From contig NZ_BAEX01000010.1 in assembly GCF_000246945.1 (NCBI RefSeq), positions 1 to 52,682 on the forward strand: 52,682 bases of DNA, in the 5' to 3' direction. The notes beneath the pieces were generated by a model, which saw only the letters and a program-made list of their open reading frames with translations, searched no databases and was not told where the DNA came from. This DNA is from Myroides injenensis M09-0166 (GTDB lineage Bacteria > Bacteroidota > Bacteroidia > Flavobacteriales > Flavobacteriaceae). The number at the start of each line of letters is the position of its first letter. Positions within the stretch are counted from its first letter, which is position 1. The translations under genes were made by a program, and so were the position numbers. This document shows positions 25,391 to 34,845 of this stretch, in pieces.

Positions 25391-26302
25391 CTAGCTCATT
25401 AAACATTGTTGTGCATACTGTTTGAGTACAGCTTTGCGCTCTTGTTTACATTTTAACTCTCTTAGTCTAACGATGCTATCTAGTAATAATCCCCCTTTTT
25501 CAAATGCTCTTTGAAAAGAGAGTGTAGTTGAAAAATTAGTTAATCTAGCTATTTCTTCAATGGATAAAGTAGTAAATAACAATAGATTTAATGCTCCTAA
25601 TAATCGCTGACATCTATGAAATTCGCCAAAAGTAGTTTTAAAATAAGCTTTATACCGCTTTTGTAAGTGATAGACTGAAACATCTAGCTCATTGGCTAAA
25701 TCTTTAATTGAATATTTAGGAAAGAGCACTAAATAACGTTGGTATAAATCATAAGCGCTTAGGCAAAACTGTCGATCATGAACGAGATCTAATTTATGCT
25801 TATAATTAAATGCGATACGATCATCACAATTACAGTCTGTAACAAAAAACACAATTCGATCATACTCATCTATATAAGAAACTCCAAGTATATAAGTTGT
25901 AAATCCTCGATGATGTAAAGAGAAACAAATATTAGTAAAACTTTCTTTATTGTAAGCAACCTTGCTCTCTTTTATCCATCCCGCTAACTTCTCTTTAATC
26001 TGATAAGTAACTTGTGTACTACTTAGCAACTCATCAGAGAAAGATCTTACATCCCAGTATCCAGCATCATAGACTAATGTGTAAGCAAATGTATTAATAA
26101 CATTATGTTCTCCTATGACAGTTCCTAAAAGTTCTTGGTTAGCAATAAATCGAAGTAAACTAGCATAAGGACGATAAATGAAACTCTCTATCTTATCGTC
26201 TAATTCTTCATCTCTAAAATCTAATGGACTAAAGGTCTTTCCTAATTGTCCCATAAATGATATAGATGCGTGAACAATATCAAAATATAACTGTGACTTC
26301 AT
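25391..26302 (-). CDS. AraC-like helix-turn-helix regulator
   Basis: The 303-residue protein has an unrecognised N-terminal sensor half (about 1-190) and a C-terminal AraC-type DNA-binding half (about 195-290, YSIKDLANELDVSVYHLQKRYKAYFKTTFGEFHRC and LSIEEIARLTNFSTTLSFQRAFEKGG). The second helix pair departs from the family norm at its end (SIVRLRELKCK). It lies between decayed transposase copy A and the ABC transporter operon, on the same strand as both, and ends 88 bp from the decayed block. Its target is unclear. Confidence 0.75.
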   Translation of the reverse strand: MKSQLYFDIVHASISFMGQLGKTFSPLDFRDEELDDKIESFIYRPYASLLRFIANQELLGTVIGEHNVINTFAYTLVYDAGYWDVRSFSDELLSSTQVTYQIKEKLAGWIKESKVAYNKESFTNICFSLHHRGFTTYILGVSYIDEYDRIVFFVTDCNCDDRIAFNYKHKLDLVHDRQFCLSAYDLYQRYLVLFPKYSIKDLANELDVSVYHLQKRYKAYFKTTFGEFHRCQRLLGALNLLLFTTLSIEEIARLTNFSTTLSFQRAFEKGGLLLDSIVRLRELKCKQERKAVLKQYAQQCLMS

Positions 26303-26668
26303 TTCTTTTTTTTAATAGATATACCCAAATTAGCCTATACATTAATCTTATTTAAAAAGATATATCACTGTGCTCATTAACATGATTTACATGTTTACAA
26401 TCGAAATAATAATTAAAACAATTACTATTGTAATTTAGGTCAAAGTACTATTGATAAATAGTTCTTTTAATTAATCTTATAGAAAGATTATAAACTTTTT
26501 TTCTACATACAAAATAAAGAAAAACTATTAACAAAACATCACTATTTGCGATAAAAATGCCAACATAGGATGTTAAATAAAATACAAATATCTGATTTAC
26601 AACAATTTGTTATTTATAATAAATATAAATAACAGACTATTACTTCTACTATTAGCCTACTATTGTTA
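26303..26668. other. AT-rich spacer
   Basis: This 366-bp stretch separates the ABC ATPase stop from the AraC start. It is strongly AT-rich with short inverted AT runs (TTTGTTATTTATAATAAATATAAATAAC region). A TAATTTG near 26324-26330 on the minus strand may belong to the AraC promoter. I see no coding remnant or RNA gene. Confidence 0.5.
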
Positions 26669-27433
26669 CTATTTGTAACTAAAAAACAACTCGTTTTCTT
26701 CTCCCTTAATTACTTTACAGTTAACGCCAAAAATCTCTTTAATATTGTGCTCTGTTAATACCTCAGCAGGACTTCCTTGCCTGTAAACGCTTTTATCCTT
26801 AAGTGCATAGATATAATTGCAGTAGTTAGCAATAAGTGATAAATCGTGCATGGTACTTAATACCCCTATTTTTAATTGTTTAACAATGGATAATATTTCT
26901 AATTGAAAACGAATATCAAGGTGGTTAGTGGGTTCGTCTAAAATAATAAACTCTGGTTGCTGTGTTAAAGCTCTAGCTAGTATAATACGTTGTTTTTCCC
27001 CTCCAGATAGACTAGAGAAAAAACGGTCTTGATAATTTACCATATCTACCTGTTCTAAAGCTTCTAAAGCTATAGCATGGTCTTTTTCATTAAAAGATTG
27101 CCAGGGAGATTTAAATGGAATACGCCCTGTAAGAACAACATCTAAAACAGAAGAATCAAATGTATGCTCGTTAAATTGACTTACAACGGCTATTTTTCTA
27201 GCCATTTCTTTAATAGTATAATTCTTAATGTTCTCTCCTTTATAAATAATCTCACCTTGTTTAGTATGTAAAATACGATAGACATTCTTTAGCAATGTTG
27301 ATTTTCCGCATCCATTACTTCCTACAACACCAACAAATTGACCTTTTTCTACTCTTATCGAAACATTATCTAATATCTGTGCATCAGGATAACTAAAACT
27401 TAAATTCTTAACTTCTAACAACAATTCACTCAT
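26669..27433 (-). CDS. Siderophore-type ABC transporter ATPase (FecE/FhuC-like)
   Basis: The 254-residue ATPase has Walker A GSNGCGKSTLLKN (about 37-49), signature LSGGEKQRIILARAL, Walker B FIILDEPTNHLD and H-loop STMHDLS. It powers the permease in the inner membrane. Its ATG overlaps the permease stop by one base (TAATG). The signature and the short C-terminal tail are those of the FecE/FhuC/BtuD group, which serves ferric siderophores, heme and cobalamin. As the last gene of a TonB-receptor operon with a PchR-like regulator, a siderophore is the most likely cargo. Confidence 0.9.
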   Translation of the reverse strand: MSELLLEVKNLSFSYPDAQILDNVSIRVEKGQFVGVVGSNGCGKSTLLKNVYRILHTKQGEIIYKGENIKNYTIKEMARKIAVVSQFNEHTFDSSVLDVVLTGRIPFKSPWQSFNEKDHAIALEALEQVDMVNYQDRFFSSLSGGEKQRIILARALTQQPEFIILDEPTNHLDIRFQLEILSIVKQLKIGVLSTMHDLSLIANYCNYIYALKDKSVYRQGSPAEVLTEHNIKEIFGVNCKVIKGEENELFFSYK

Positions 27434-28479
27434 TATAACTTTCGCTTATTCGTTAATAAAATTCCTGCAAACAATGGACATCCAATAATAGCTGTCACTA
27501 TACCTATTGCCATTTCACTTTGTGGAATTATCACTCTTGATATCCAGTCTGCTCCTACTAGAAATAAGGCTCCCACAACTGCACTAAACAATAATGTCCA
27601 ATGGTGTTTACTTCCTACAAAACTTCTAACAATATGCGGCACTGTCAATCCTACAAAACCTATCACCCCACAAAAGGACACCACTACACTTGTTAAAAAA
27701 GCAACTAACGAAATCATTATAACTCGCTTTATCACAGGGTTAACACCTAATGTAACTGCTGTTTCATTTCCCATCATCATAACATCTAATTCTTTTGAAT
27801 GCAGTAGGAAATAACCTAAAACTATTATCAATACACCATATACTATGGCTACTTGTTGCCATGATACATCTGATAAACTTCCCATTGTCCAGAATGCAAC
27901 TGAGCGAATTTTCTCACTGTCGTCCGCTACATATATCAATCCATTGGATAAAGCCGCACAAAATGCATTAATTACTGTCCCTGCTAATATTAAACGCAAG
28001 GTAGAAACACCATTTTGCTTCATACTTAAAAAGAAAATAAATAATGTAGCTAAACATGCTCCAATAAATGCCATCAAAGAAAGAGACATCTCACCGATAA
28101 ATCCACTTATTTGTATTCCTAATACTATTGCTAAGGTCGCACCTAAAGAAGCTCCTGATGATATTCCTAAAATAAAAGGATCTGCCAATGGATTTTGAAC
28201 ACTTGATTGCATAACAACACCACATATTGCCAAGGCTATTCCTATCCCTATAGCCATAATTACGCGAGGAACACGCATTGTCCAAAATACTTCTTTAAGA
28301 ATTTCTAATGGTAATTCAGAGGATGTAATATAAGAGGCATCTTCTGAATTAGAAAAGATAGCTTGCACATCTTGCAAAGAGATTGATATAGTTCCTGATA
28401 ATATGGCTATTACTGCAATCAGCAATACTAATACTACTAACAGTAGTAAATAAAAATATTTTATTTTATTGTTTTTCAT
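27433..28479 (-). CDS. Iron-siderophore ABC permease (FecCD family)
   Basis: The 348-residue protein is a BtuC/FecD-type permease with about ten membrane helices, and typical elements RVPRVIMAIGIGIALAICG near the N-terminus, NPLADPFILGISSGASLGA, GVIGFVGLTVPHIVR (the ATPase coupling region) and a C-terminal GIVTAIIGCPLFAGILL. The ATG at 28479 overlaps the end of the binding-protein gene by 14 bp; the longer start at 28530 would overlap by 65 bp and adds no membrane feature. Confidence 0.9.
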   Translation of the reverse strand: MKNNKIKYFYLLLLVVLVLLIAVIAILSGTISISLQDVQAIFSNSEDASYITSSELPLEILKEVFWTMRVPRVIMAIGIGIALAICGVVMQSSVQNPLADPFILGISSGASLGATLAIVLGIQISGFIGEMSLSLMAFIGACLATLFIFFLSMKQNGVSTLRLILAGTVINAFCAALSNGLIYVADDSEKIRSVAFWTMGSLSDVSWQQVAIVYGVLIIVLGYFLLHSKELDVMMMGNETAVTLGVNPVIKRVIMISLVAFLTSVVVSFCGVIGFVGLTVPHIVRSFVGSKHHWTLLFSAVVGALFLVGADWISRVIIPQSEMAIGIVTAIIGCPLFAGILLTNKRKL

Positions 28480-29368
28480 TACTTGAATCTGGATATAAAA
28501 ATTCTTGAACTTTTTGATATAATGAGACAAACTCTAGACCTCCACTAACTGCATTGGAATAATCAACCGTCAGTATTTGTTTTTCCTTTACAGCTTTCAT
28601 CTTACTTAGCACAGGATGATTGTAAAAATATTCTAATAAGCCATCAGCTGTGTTTATTTGAAAATTTGAAATAATAATATAATCGGGATTAAATAATACA
28701 ATATGTTCTATTGAAATTGGTACGCTCATACTTCCACTAGTAAGAAACTCCATACCTAATTCCTCTACTATCTCTCCCATTAAACACTTATTAGGTGTAT
28801 AGTTATAAAAAATACTTTGCGATCTTACATTTGCCAAAAAAAGCACACGTCCTCTTTTACTACGATTATCTATATTGATGTTATCTTTAATTACTTTTAG
28901 TTTTGCTAGTTCCTCTTGAATAAAATCTTCCACTGCTGCTTCTTTGTCAAAGACTTTTCCAAATGCTCTTAAATCTTCCAAAAACACATCTAAAGTGCGA
29001 GCTTTATTAAAGTCAAAAACTGGAACCACTTCTGTATTATTCTTTTTCCAAAAATCAGGTGAACCACTTCTTTTAGCTTTAAATGCGGACTCCATACCAA
29101 ACAGATAAGTTGGTCTTAATTTTAAAACCGCCTCTTTACTTGGCCAAGAGTGTGTTAGAATAGGCCAATCGGGATAATCTCCCTCCTTTACTTTTTGGTC
29201 TAAGTAACCTACTCCTACTACCTTTTCTTTACCTCCAAATTTTTGAACCATTTCTAAAGCTTGTTGACCAAACAATACAATGCGTTCTTCTGTTTGCGCA
29301 AATAGGGTATTGTGTACAAAGCACAATACCCCTATTATAAAAAATTTACGATATTCTAATAACGTCAT
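28466..29368 (-). CDS. Periplasmic siderophore/cobalamin-type binding protein
   Basis: The 300-residue protein has a signal peptide ending around LCFVHNTLFAQ and a TroA/BtuF-like fold: VLFGQQALEMVQKFGGKEKVVGVGYLDQ in lobe one, a bridging helix around 140-160, and FNPDYIIISNFQ with VKEKQILTVDYSNAVSGG in lobe two. It has no lipobox, so it is probably soluble periplasmic. It starts 2 bp after the TonB receptor and overlaps the permease, making a receptor, binding protein, permease and ATPase operon. The ligand is inferred to be a ferric siderophore from the receptor type. Confidence 0.85.
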   Translation of the reverse strand: MTLLEYRKFFIIGVLCFVHNTLFAQTEERIVLFGQQALEMVQKFGGKEKVVGVGYLDQKVKEGDYPDWPILTHSWPSKEAVLKLRPTYLFGMESAFKAKRSGSPDFWKKNNTEVVPVFDFNKARTLDVFLEDLRAFGKVFDKEAAVEDFIQEELAKLKVIKDNINIDNRSKRGRVLFLANVRSQSIFYNYTPNKCLMGEIVEELGMEFLTSGSMSVPISIEHIVLFNPDYIIISNFQINTADGLLEYFYNHPVLSKMKAVKEKQILTVDYSNAVSGGLEFVSLYQKVQEFLYPDSSNEKQ

Positions 29369-29370
29369 TC

Positions 29371-31533
29371 TTAGAAATTATAAGTTAGGCTAAGTTTAAA
29401 ATTAGAGGCATCTTCTGGTCTCCAGTAGTAAAAACCCCCTCTCGAGTTATAATAAGCCCCATTGTATAAATAACGGTCAAAAACGTTATTAACTAATAAT
29501 GAGACTTTAAACTCATCATATTTCCAACTTGCTCCTAAATCCACTCTTGTATAATCAGGTAATGGATGACTAGTATCTCCTCCAAAAGCCCATGTTGCTC
29601 TATCTCCCATAAAAGTGATTCCTCCCATAAAAGATAAATTTTCTAATGGACCACTTTGAAATGTATAATTTAACCACGCATTTGCCACATGTTTAGCAAA
29701 ACCACTAAGTCGAGTACCTTTAGCTGCTTGCTTTGTCTCTTTAGTAACTTCTGATTCTGTGTAAGCATAATTAGCATTAATTGATAATCCTGGAAGGATT
29801 GAACCATTAATATCTAACTCCAAGCCTTGAGTACGCGTCTCTCCTAATTGCAACACATAATTTTCACCAGGCGCATTTAATGGATCTCCCGATAAGTGGT
29901 TTTCTTTAATAATGCGATATAGTGAAACTGTAGAATTCCATTTTCTATTAAACCACTGATTTTTAAAACCAACTTCCATATTATTACCTGTTAGTGGTTT
30001 AATCTCACCTCCATCTCTACGCATTCCCGTCTGAGGAACAAAAGTTTGATCATATAATGCATAAACATTCATTTCAGAGAACAATTTATAATTTACTCCA
30101 AAACGCGGTGTAAACTTTCTATCCTCTTTACTATCGCGATTAGCGTTCTCGCGAACTGTAGTATATCTTCCCGCAATTGTCACTAATAGCTTATCATCAA
30201 ATAATCCAATCTCATCTTGTAGATAAAGTCCAGTATAACTTTGTCCCACATCTGCTTGTCCAATACCGTATTGAGCTACTCTTTGTGCTAAAGGTTGTGA
30301 TCTATCAAAATCAGGATAACCATTAACAGGCACTTGGTACTGATCATTATAAATATTAAAAGAACCTATTGTATCATAGTCAAACTTTTGACTCCAATCC
30401 ACTAAATATCGTTTATGTCCTATATCTAGTCCTCCTAAAATATTGTGGGTGATATTACCAGTCTTAAAATCACCATTTACAAATATTTGTCCCATAACAG
30501 ATTCATTTTCTGCATCCCATAGATTACTTGTTCTTACAAAATCACCTTTTTCATCGATATGAGTTACCCACATATACTGCCCTTCTTGTTCAAACTTCAT
30601 ATAAGCGGCTTGGGCAGTTAGCTTCCAATGATCATTAAATACATGCTGAAGATTTGCTAAAAAACTTTGATCATTAATTACTGTTGGCTCAAACCCCGGA
30701 TCACCAAAAGTTCTTTTTCTAGGTAAAGAAGCAAAGCCATCTTTAGAGAAGAGGTAATTAGCACCAAAGTCAGACATCTTTAAATATTGATAGGTGTACT
30801 CTGTGGTCAAAGTTGTTCTATCACTTAACAAAAAAGTCATAGAAGGAGCAAAACTAAAACGCTTATTAAATTCAAATTCTCTCATCCCATTTTTGTACTG
30901 ACCTGCCATATTAAGGCGATACCATACTTTATTGCTCTTGGGAGTTAGTATTCCATCTACATCAGCAGTAGCACGTACAAAATCATAACTACCAAATTCT
31001 AAACCTGCTTTTTGTCTATTCTATCCTGTTGGTTTTTTAGTCACAACATTATATATTCCAGAAGGTTCACCATTAGACATCATAAAACCAGCTGGACCTT
31101 TTACAAACTCTATACTCTCTACAAAACTCATATCCTCTGATAAGGGACCATAAACAGAAGAAATATTCATACCATTTCGAAAAGCAGAAGCTCTAGAGCC
31201 TCGCATATTTATCCTAGCATAAACATCTCCCCATTCTTCTAGCCTTACAGCTCCACTTACATTTCGTACTACACCTTGGTCGATAGTAGTAATATGTCTA
31301 CCTTCAATTAAGTCAGCTGTTAAAACTTGAATATTTTGAGGAAGGTTATTAACTGTTTGGCTCAATCTCAGCGAATTAGAACTCTTCTTTTTTGTAAATG
31401 AATTTCCGACAGCTTTAATAGTTACCTCTTGTAATTCTTGTGTTTTTATAGCCAGACTATCATTAGTTTGAGCCTTGACAAAGCAGACTCCTTGAAAGAA
31501 AAGAATGCTGAGTAATAAAGTATTTTTATTCAT
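29371..31533 (-). pseudogene. TonB-dependent siderophore receptor interrupted by an in-frame TAG
   Basis: The frame runs 720 codons from the ATG at 31533, but codon 171 is TAG (plus 31021-31023). The first part has signal peptide MNKNTLLLSILFFQGVCFVKAQ and a FhuA/FoxA-type plug with QTVNNLPQNIQVLTADLIEG, YARINMRGSR and SVESIEFVKGPAGFMM-like motifs up to VVTKKPTG. After the stop the same frame continues NRQKAGLEFGSYDFVRATADV and the full barrel to LSLTYNF. So a single base change broke an otherwise whole receptor, or the base is a sequencing error. The operon downstream is intact. A Fur-box-like site and AraC repeats precede it. A start at 30909 would lack signal and plug and is rejected. Confidence 0.85.
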
Positions 31534-31553
31534 AATTGCGTAGATTTATTTTT

Positions 31554-31572
31554 ATTTAAATTTGTTTTAAAT
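31554..31572 (-). promoter_or_regulatory. Fur-box-like palindrome
   Basis: ATTTAAATTTGTTTTAAAT is a near-palindrome 20 bp before the receptor ATG, and differs at 2 positions from the site at 10784-10802. Both sit just downstream of a TTTG-type -7 element (here GACTTTTG at 31589-31582 on the minus strand, a weak match). Confidence 0.55.
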
Positions 31573-31612
31573 AAGATTACGCAAAAGTCTAGTATTCACT
31601 TTACCTAAAAAT

Positions 31613-31644
31613 AACGCTAGAGGTAGGATATACAACGCTAGAGG
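31613..31644. promoter_or_regulatory. 21-bp-spaced direct repeats, PchR operator candidate
   Basis: AACGCTAGAGG occurs at 31613-31623 and 31634-31644, a period of exactly 21 bp, in the spacer between the TonB receptor and the divergent PchR-like gene. It lies just upstream of the receptor promoter. The repeats at 51213-51249 are related in sequence (ACGC-x-A...AGG) and have the same period. Confidence 0.65.
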
Positions 31645-31738
31645 AAATAGTTCACTAAACTAACTGATTATAACATATTTACTATTTAAAAACACTATAA
31701 ATAATTATCTTTGCAAAGTGAATGATAAAGAAAAAACA

Positions 31739-32641
31739 ATGATACAGACTTTTCTCCCAGCGTCAGACTCTCCCGATATAGAGTTTTACAAGTACGATGA
31801 AGAAGATATTACAATGGACGTAATGAAAATAACCATAGGAGATGTTAGTATTAAATATGGTGAGTACACTTCTGAAAGAGAGTTTAAATATACTGTGTTA
31901 CCACAAAAAAACACTCTTCTTACCTATAATTGTCTTGCAGGAAACAGTTTGACGATAAACCATGAAAATCTTGATGTATATGAAGGGGATTCTGTATTAT
32001 TTCGCGAACATGCAGTTCCTTATGAACATATTATGCAAACAAATAAAGAAAACAAAGGTATCTACGTTGAGACAGCTGTTCCTATAAATTATTTTGGTAA
32101 TTTATTAGATGATGACGACCAATTTTTAAGTGAAATCACTGACAATAAAGATCCCCGTTTATTTATCAATATTAACGTGACTATTCAACAAGTGTTGCAA
32201 CAAATTCTACAAAACCCTTTTGATGGAAAGTTAGCGCAACATTATTTAAATAGTAAATTAACAGAACTACATATTTTACAATACCAGAATTGGAAGGATA
32301 ATAAGCTTAGCGCTAACTGTTCTTTAATTCCAAGAGATAAAGAAGCTTTACATTTTATTAAAGAATATATAGAGAAGAATTACAATAAAGAATTTACTCT
32401 TCAAGACCTTGCGTTAGAAGCTGGAATTAATCAAACTAAACTTAAGGTTGGTTTTAAAACACTTTTTGGCACAACAACTTTTGCCTATCTGCACGACCTA
32501 AAGATGAAAAAGGCATTAGAGATGTTAGAAAGCAAAAACTACGCTATCTATGAAGTTGCAGAGGCTGTAGGATATAAGCATAGTCACCATTTCACTAAAG
32601 CATTTAAAAAATACTTTGGGCATTTACCTTCTCAGATATAA
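31739..32641 (+). CDS. PchR/YbtA-like AraC regulator
   Basis: The 300-residue protein has an N-terminal sensor half (about 1-190) and the typical PchR-type DNA-binding end (about 200-300): ALHFIKEYIEKNYNKEFTLQDLALEAGINQTKLKVGFKTLFGTTTFAYLHDLKMKKAL-type layout, then YEVAEAVGYKHSHHFTKAFKKYFGHLP. PchR and YbtA proteins activate siderophore uptake genes when the ferric siderophore is bound. It diverges from the receptor. TATCTTTG (31706-31713) is a full -7 match, so the ATG at 31739 is preferred to the GTG at 31718, which would sit at the transcript start. Confidence 0.88.
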   Translation: MIQTFLPASDSPDIEFYKYDEEDITMDVMKITIGDVSIKYGEYTSEREFKYTVLPQKNTLLTYNCLAGNSLTINHENLDVYEGDSVLFREHAVPYEHIMQTNKENKGIYVETAVPINYFGNLLDDDDQFLSEITDNKDPRLFININVTIQQVLQQILQNPFDGKLAQHYLNSKLTELHILQYQNWKDNKLSANCSLIPRDKEALHFIKEYIEKNYNKEFTLQDLALEAGINQTKLKVGFKTLFGTTTFAYLHDLKMKKALEMLESKNYAIYEVAEAVGYKHSHHFTKAFKKYFGHLPSQI

Positions 32642-32680
32642 ATCAAAAATAGGGAGTTTAATTACTCCCTATTAAATATT

Positions 32681-33811
32681 TTAATCAAACAATATGACTT
32701 GTCGGATGGCTTCTCCTGAAGCTAGCCTATCAAATCCTTCATTAATATCTTCAAGTTTTAAGCGATGTGTGATAAGTTGCTCTACAGGTAATTTACCCTC
32801 TTTATAAAGTTCTAAATATGCAGGAATATCTCTTAAAGGCACACAACTACCAAGGTAGCACCCTTTTAGTGTTTTCTCGTCCCCAACTAATAACAAGGGA
32901 TCTAGAACAAACTTTTTATCTGGTGCAGGTAAAGCTCCAGTAATAGTTCTTCCTCCTCTTTTAGTAACGTGAAAAGCAAAGTCTAAAGCTGGCATAGCAC
33001 CCGCAAATTCTACAGAAGCATCTACTCCATTTTCTTTTGTATAATCTTTTACTTCTTTGACTATTCCCTCTTTTGAAGAATCAAAAACTTCTGTTGCGCC
33101 AAGCTCTTTAGCTACATCTAACTTATATTTACTAATATCTGCTGCTAGTACTTTTTTAGCCCCTGCAGCTTTAGCCCCAAGTATAGCTGCTAGTCCTACA
33201 CCCCCAAGTCCGACAACCATTACAGATTCACCTAATTTTAATTGTGCTGTATTCATTACAGCTCCTACTCCTGTCATAACTGCACAGCCAAATAAGGCTG
33301 CTATTTCAAAAGGATAGGCCTTATCAATTTTTACAAGTGAATCTATAGATGCAACAACGTGATCCGCAAAACCAGAAACTCCTAAATGGTGGTAAATCTT
33401 ATCATTCTCCTGATGCAATCGTATTGCTCCTCCTAAAAGCGTACCCGCACCATTAGCTTTTGCTCCTTTTTCACATAATGCTACCCTCCCAGTTTGACAA
33501 TATATACAATGCCCACATGAAGGTAAAAATGAAAAAACAACATGATCTCCAACTTCAAAATCATTAACCTCTTCACCTTTTTCTATAATTATACCAGCCG
33601 CTTCATGGCCTAAAGCCATAGGTAGTGGTCTTGGACGATCACCATTAATTACTGATAAATCAGAATGACATAGCCCTGCAGCTTTAATCTTTACTAATAC
33701 TTCTCTTCGCTGAGGTTTATCTAACTCTACTTCTTCTATTGTCAATGGCATAGATTTACTATATGGGCGTTCTCTTCCCATTTCTCTTAATATAGCTGCT
33801 TTAATTTTCAT
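32681..33811 (-). CDS. Zinc-dependent alcohol dehydrogenase
   Basis: The 376-residue MDR enzyme has the catalytic zinc site (GLCHSDL and GHEAAG), the structural zinc lobe CGHCIYCQTGRVALC and the Rossmann motif VVGLGGVGLAA. The length and structural lobe fit class-III-like or aryl/4-hydroxybutyrate-type dehydrogenases. It starts 15 bp after the metallo-lactonase stop, so both are one transcript. In Agrobacterium the AttM/BlcC lactonase is paired with an alcohol dehydrogenase that takes the hydroxy-acid product; a similar lactone-opening and oxidation pair is possible here, though the two enzyme pairs need not be orthologs. Confidence 0.82.
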   Translation of the reverse strand: MKIKAAILREMGRERPYSKSMPLTIEEVELDKPQRREVLVKIKAAGLCHSDLSVINGDRPRPLPMALGHEAAGIIIEKGEEVNDFEVGDHVVFSFLPSCGHCIYCQTGRVALCEKGAKANGAGTLLGGAIRLHQENDKIYHHLGVSGFADHVVASIDSLVKIDKAYPFEIAALFGCAVMTGVGAVMNTAQLKLGESVMVVGLGGVGLAAILGAKAAGAKKVLAADISKYKLDVAKELGATEVFDSSKEGIVKEVKDYTKENGVDASVEFAGAMPALDFAFHVTKRGGRTITGALPAPDKKFVLDPLLLVGDEKTLKGCYLGSCVPLRDIPAYLELYKEGKLPVEQLITHRLKLEDINEGFDRLASGEAIRQVILFD

Positions 33812-33826
33812 TGTCTTAAACTTTAA

Positions 33827-34621
33827 TTAATAATAAAACTCAGGAGCTTTTTTAAATGTACTCCATTTTATAGGGTCATGTCCTGTAACTACTATAGCAT
33901 TAGCTTGTTGAGCAATAAATCTTAATTTAGCTACTGAACGCACTGAATCAACAGCAGATGCTAAAAAACCAGGTAATGCTTTGTCTTCCCAATGATCAAC
34001 AGTATAGGCAGCGTCAACAGTAAGTAGTATAGAACCTTCATTAGGTAGTGTAATTAAAAAGCTACAATGACCAGGTGAATGACCAGGTGTCGGTATCATT
34101 TTAATTACTCCATCTCCATATAGATCAAAAACCTCATCTCTTTCTATTTCTAAAAAATGCCACTTTAAGCCAGGTTTGTTAAAGTCCTCTTTTATATATC
34201 CACCAGCGGCAAACCAATCTGCGCTAAATGCATACTCATACTCTTTTCTTTGAACCACATGTATTGCATTGGGAAAACGACCTATAGCTCCTGTATGATC
34301 TAAATGTAAATGACTTTGTAAGACGAACTTTATACTTTGTGGATCAACACCTACTGACTGGATTGCATTATAACAACCTTCCTCTTCTGTCATAACGGGC
34401 CAATATACTTGGGTAATACCTTTCCAATGTTTTACTGGGTCAATAGCACATTCTACAGCATTCCCACCATCTATTATCACATTTCCCTTTGGATGGACAA
34501 TCAAATACCAAGGGACTGGAATTTCATATGGATCTAAAGAAGCATTCATTTTAATGTTGTTTTCCTTACATTTCAAAACACCTGTTTGAAACATATACAA
34601 ACGAATTTCATCTGCTTTCAT
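33827..34621 (-). CDS. Metallo-beta-lactamase-fold lactonase, AttM/AiiA-like
   Basis: The 264-residue hydrolase has the dinuclear zinc motif SHLHLDHTG (His104, His106, Asp108, His109), GHSPGH with His185, Asp203 in LLTVDAAYT and His248 in VVTGHDPIKW. These are the residues of N-acyl homoserine lactonases and gamma-butyrolactonases of the AttM group. No signal peptide is seen, so it acts in the cytoplasm. An alcohol dehydrogenase follows and an AraC gene diverges from it, suggesting an inducible lactone-use or quorum-quenching unit. Specificity toward AHLs versus simple lactones cannot be told. Confidence 0.85.
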   Translation of the reverse strand: MKADEIRLYMFQTGVLKCKENNIKMNASLDPYEIPVPWYLIVHPKGNVIIDGGNAVECAIDPVKHWKGITQVYWPVMTEEEGCYNAIQSVGVDPQSIKFVLQSHLHLDHTGAIGRFPNAIHVVQRKEYEYAFSADWFAAGGYIKEDFNKPGLKWHFLEIERDEVFDLYGDGVIKMIPTPGHSPGHCSFLITLPNEGSILLTVDAAYTVDHWEDKALPGFLASAVDSVRSVAKLRFIAQQANAIVVTGHDPIKWSTFKKAPEFYY

Positions 34622-34711
34622 AATTAGTATTATTTTTTGGTTAGTATCTAAATATAAGTATTTTACCCTAAAAGCTAATTAGAAAAGTAAATTTTAACGC
34701 ACTCAATATTA

Positions 34712-34735
34712 TTGACTTAAACAATTATTAGTCAA
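34712..34735. promoter_or_regulatory. Inverted repeat TTGACT-N12-AGTCAA
   Basis: The inverted repeat lies in the 224-bp spacer between the lactonase and the divergent AraC gene and could be a shared operator. TACTTTTG at 34818-34825 is a full -7 match for the AraC gene. Confidence 0.35.
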
Positions 34736-34845
34736 GATTCAATAGAATTTACAAGTACAATATAATGGTCTTTTTACCATAAATTTTATTTATTGAATTC
34801 CTCTTAAATTAAATACTTACTTTTGCTCTTGTTTTTTTAAGCGAT

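Noticed and set aside
29371-30909. 512-codon receptor as a separate gene
   Set aside because: It lacks a signal peptide and plug; the same frame continues upstream through one TAG to a full receptor start.
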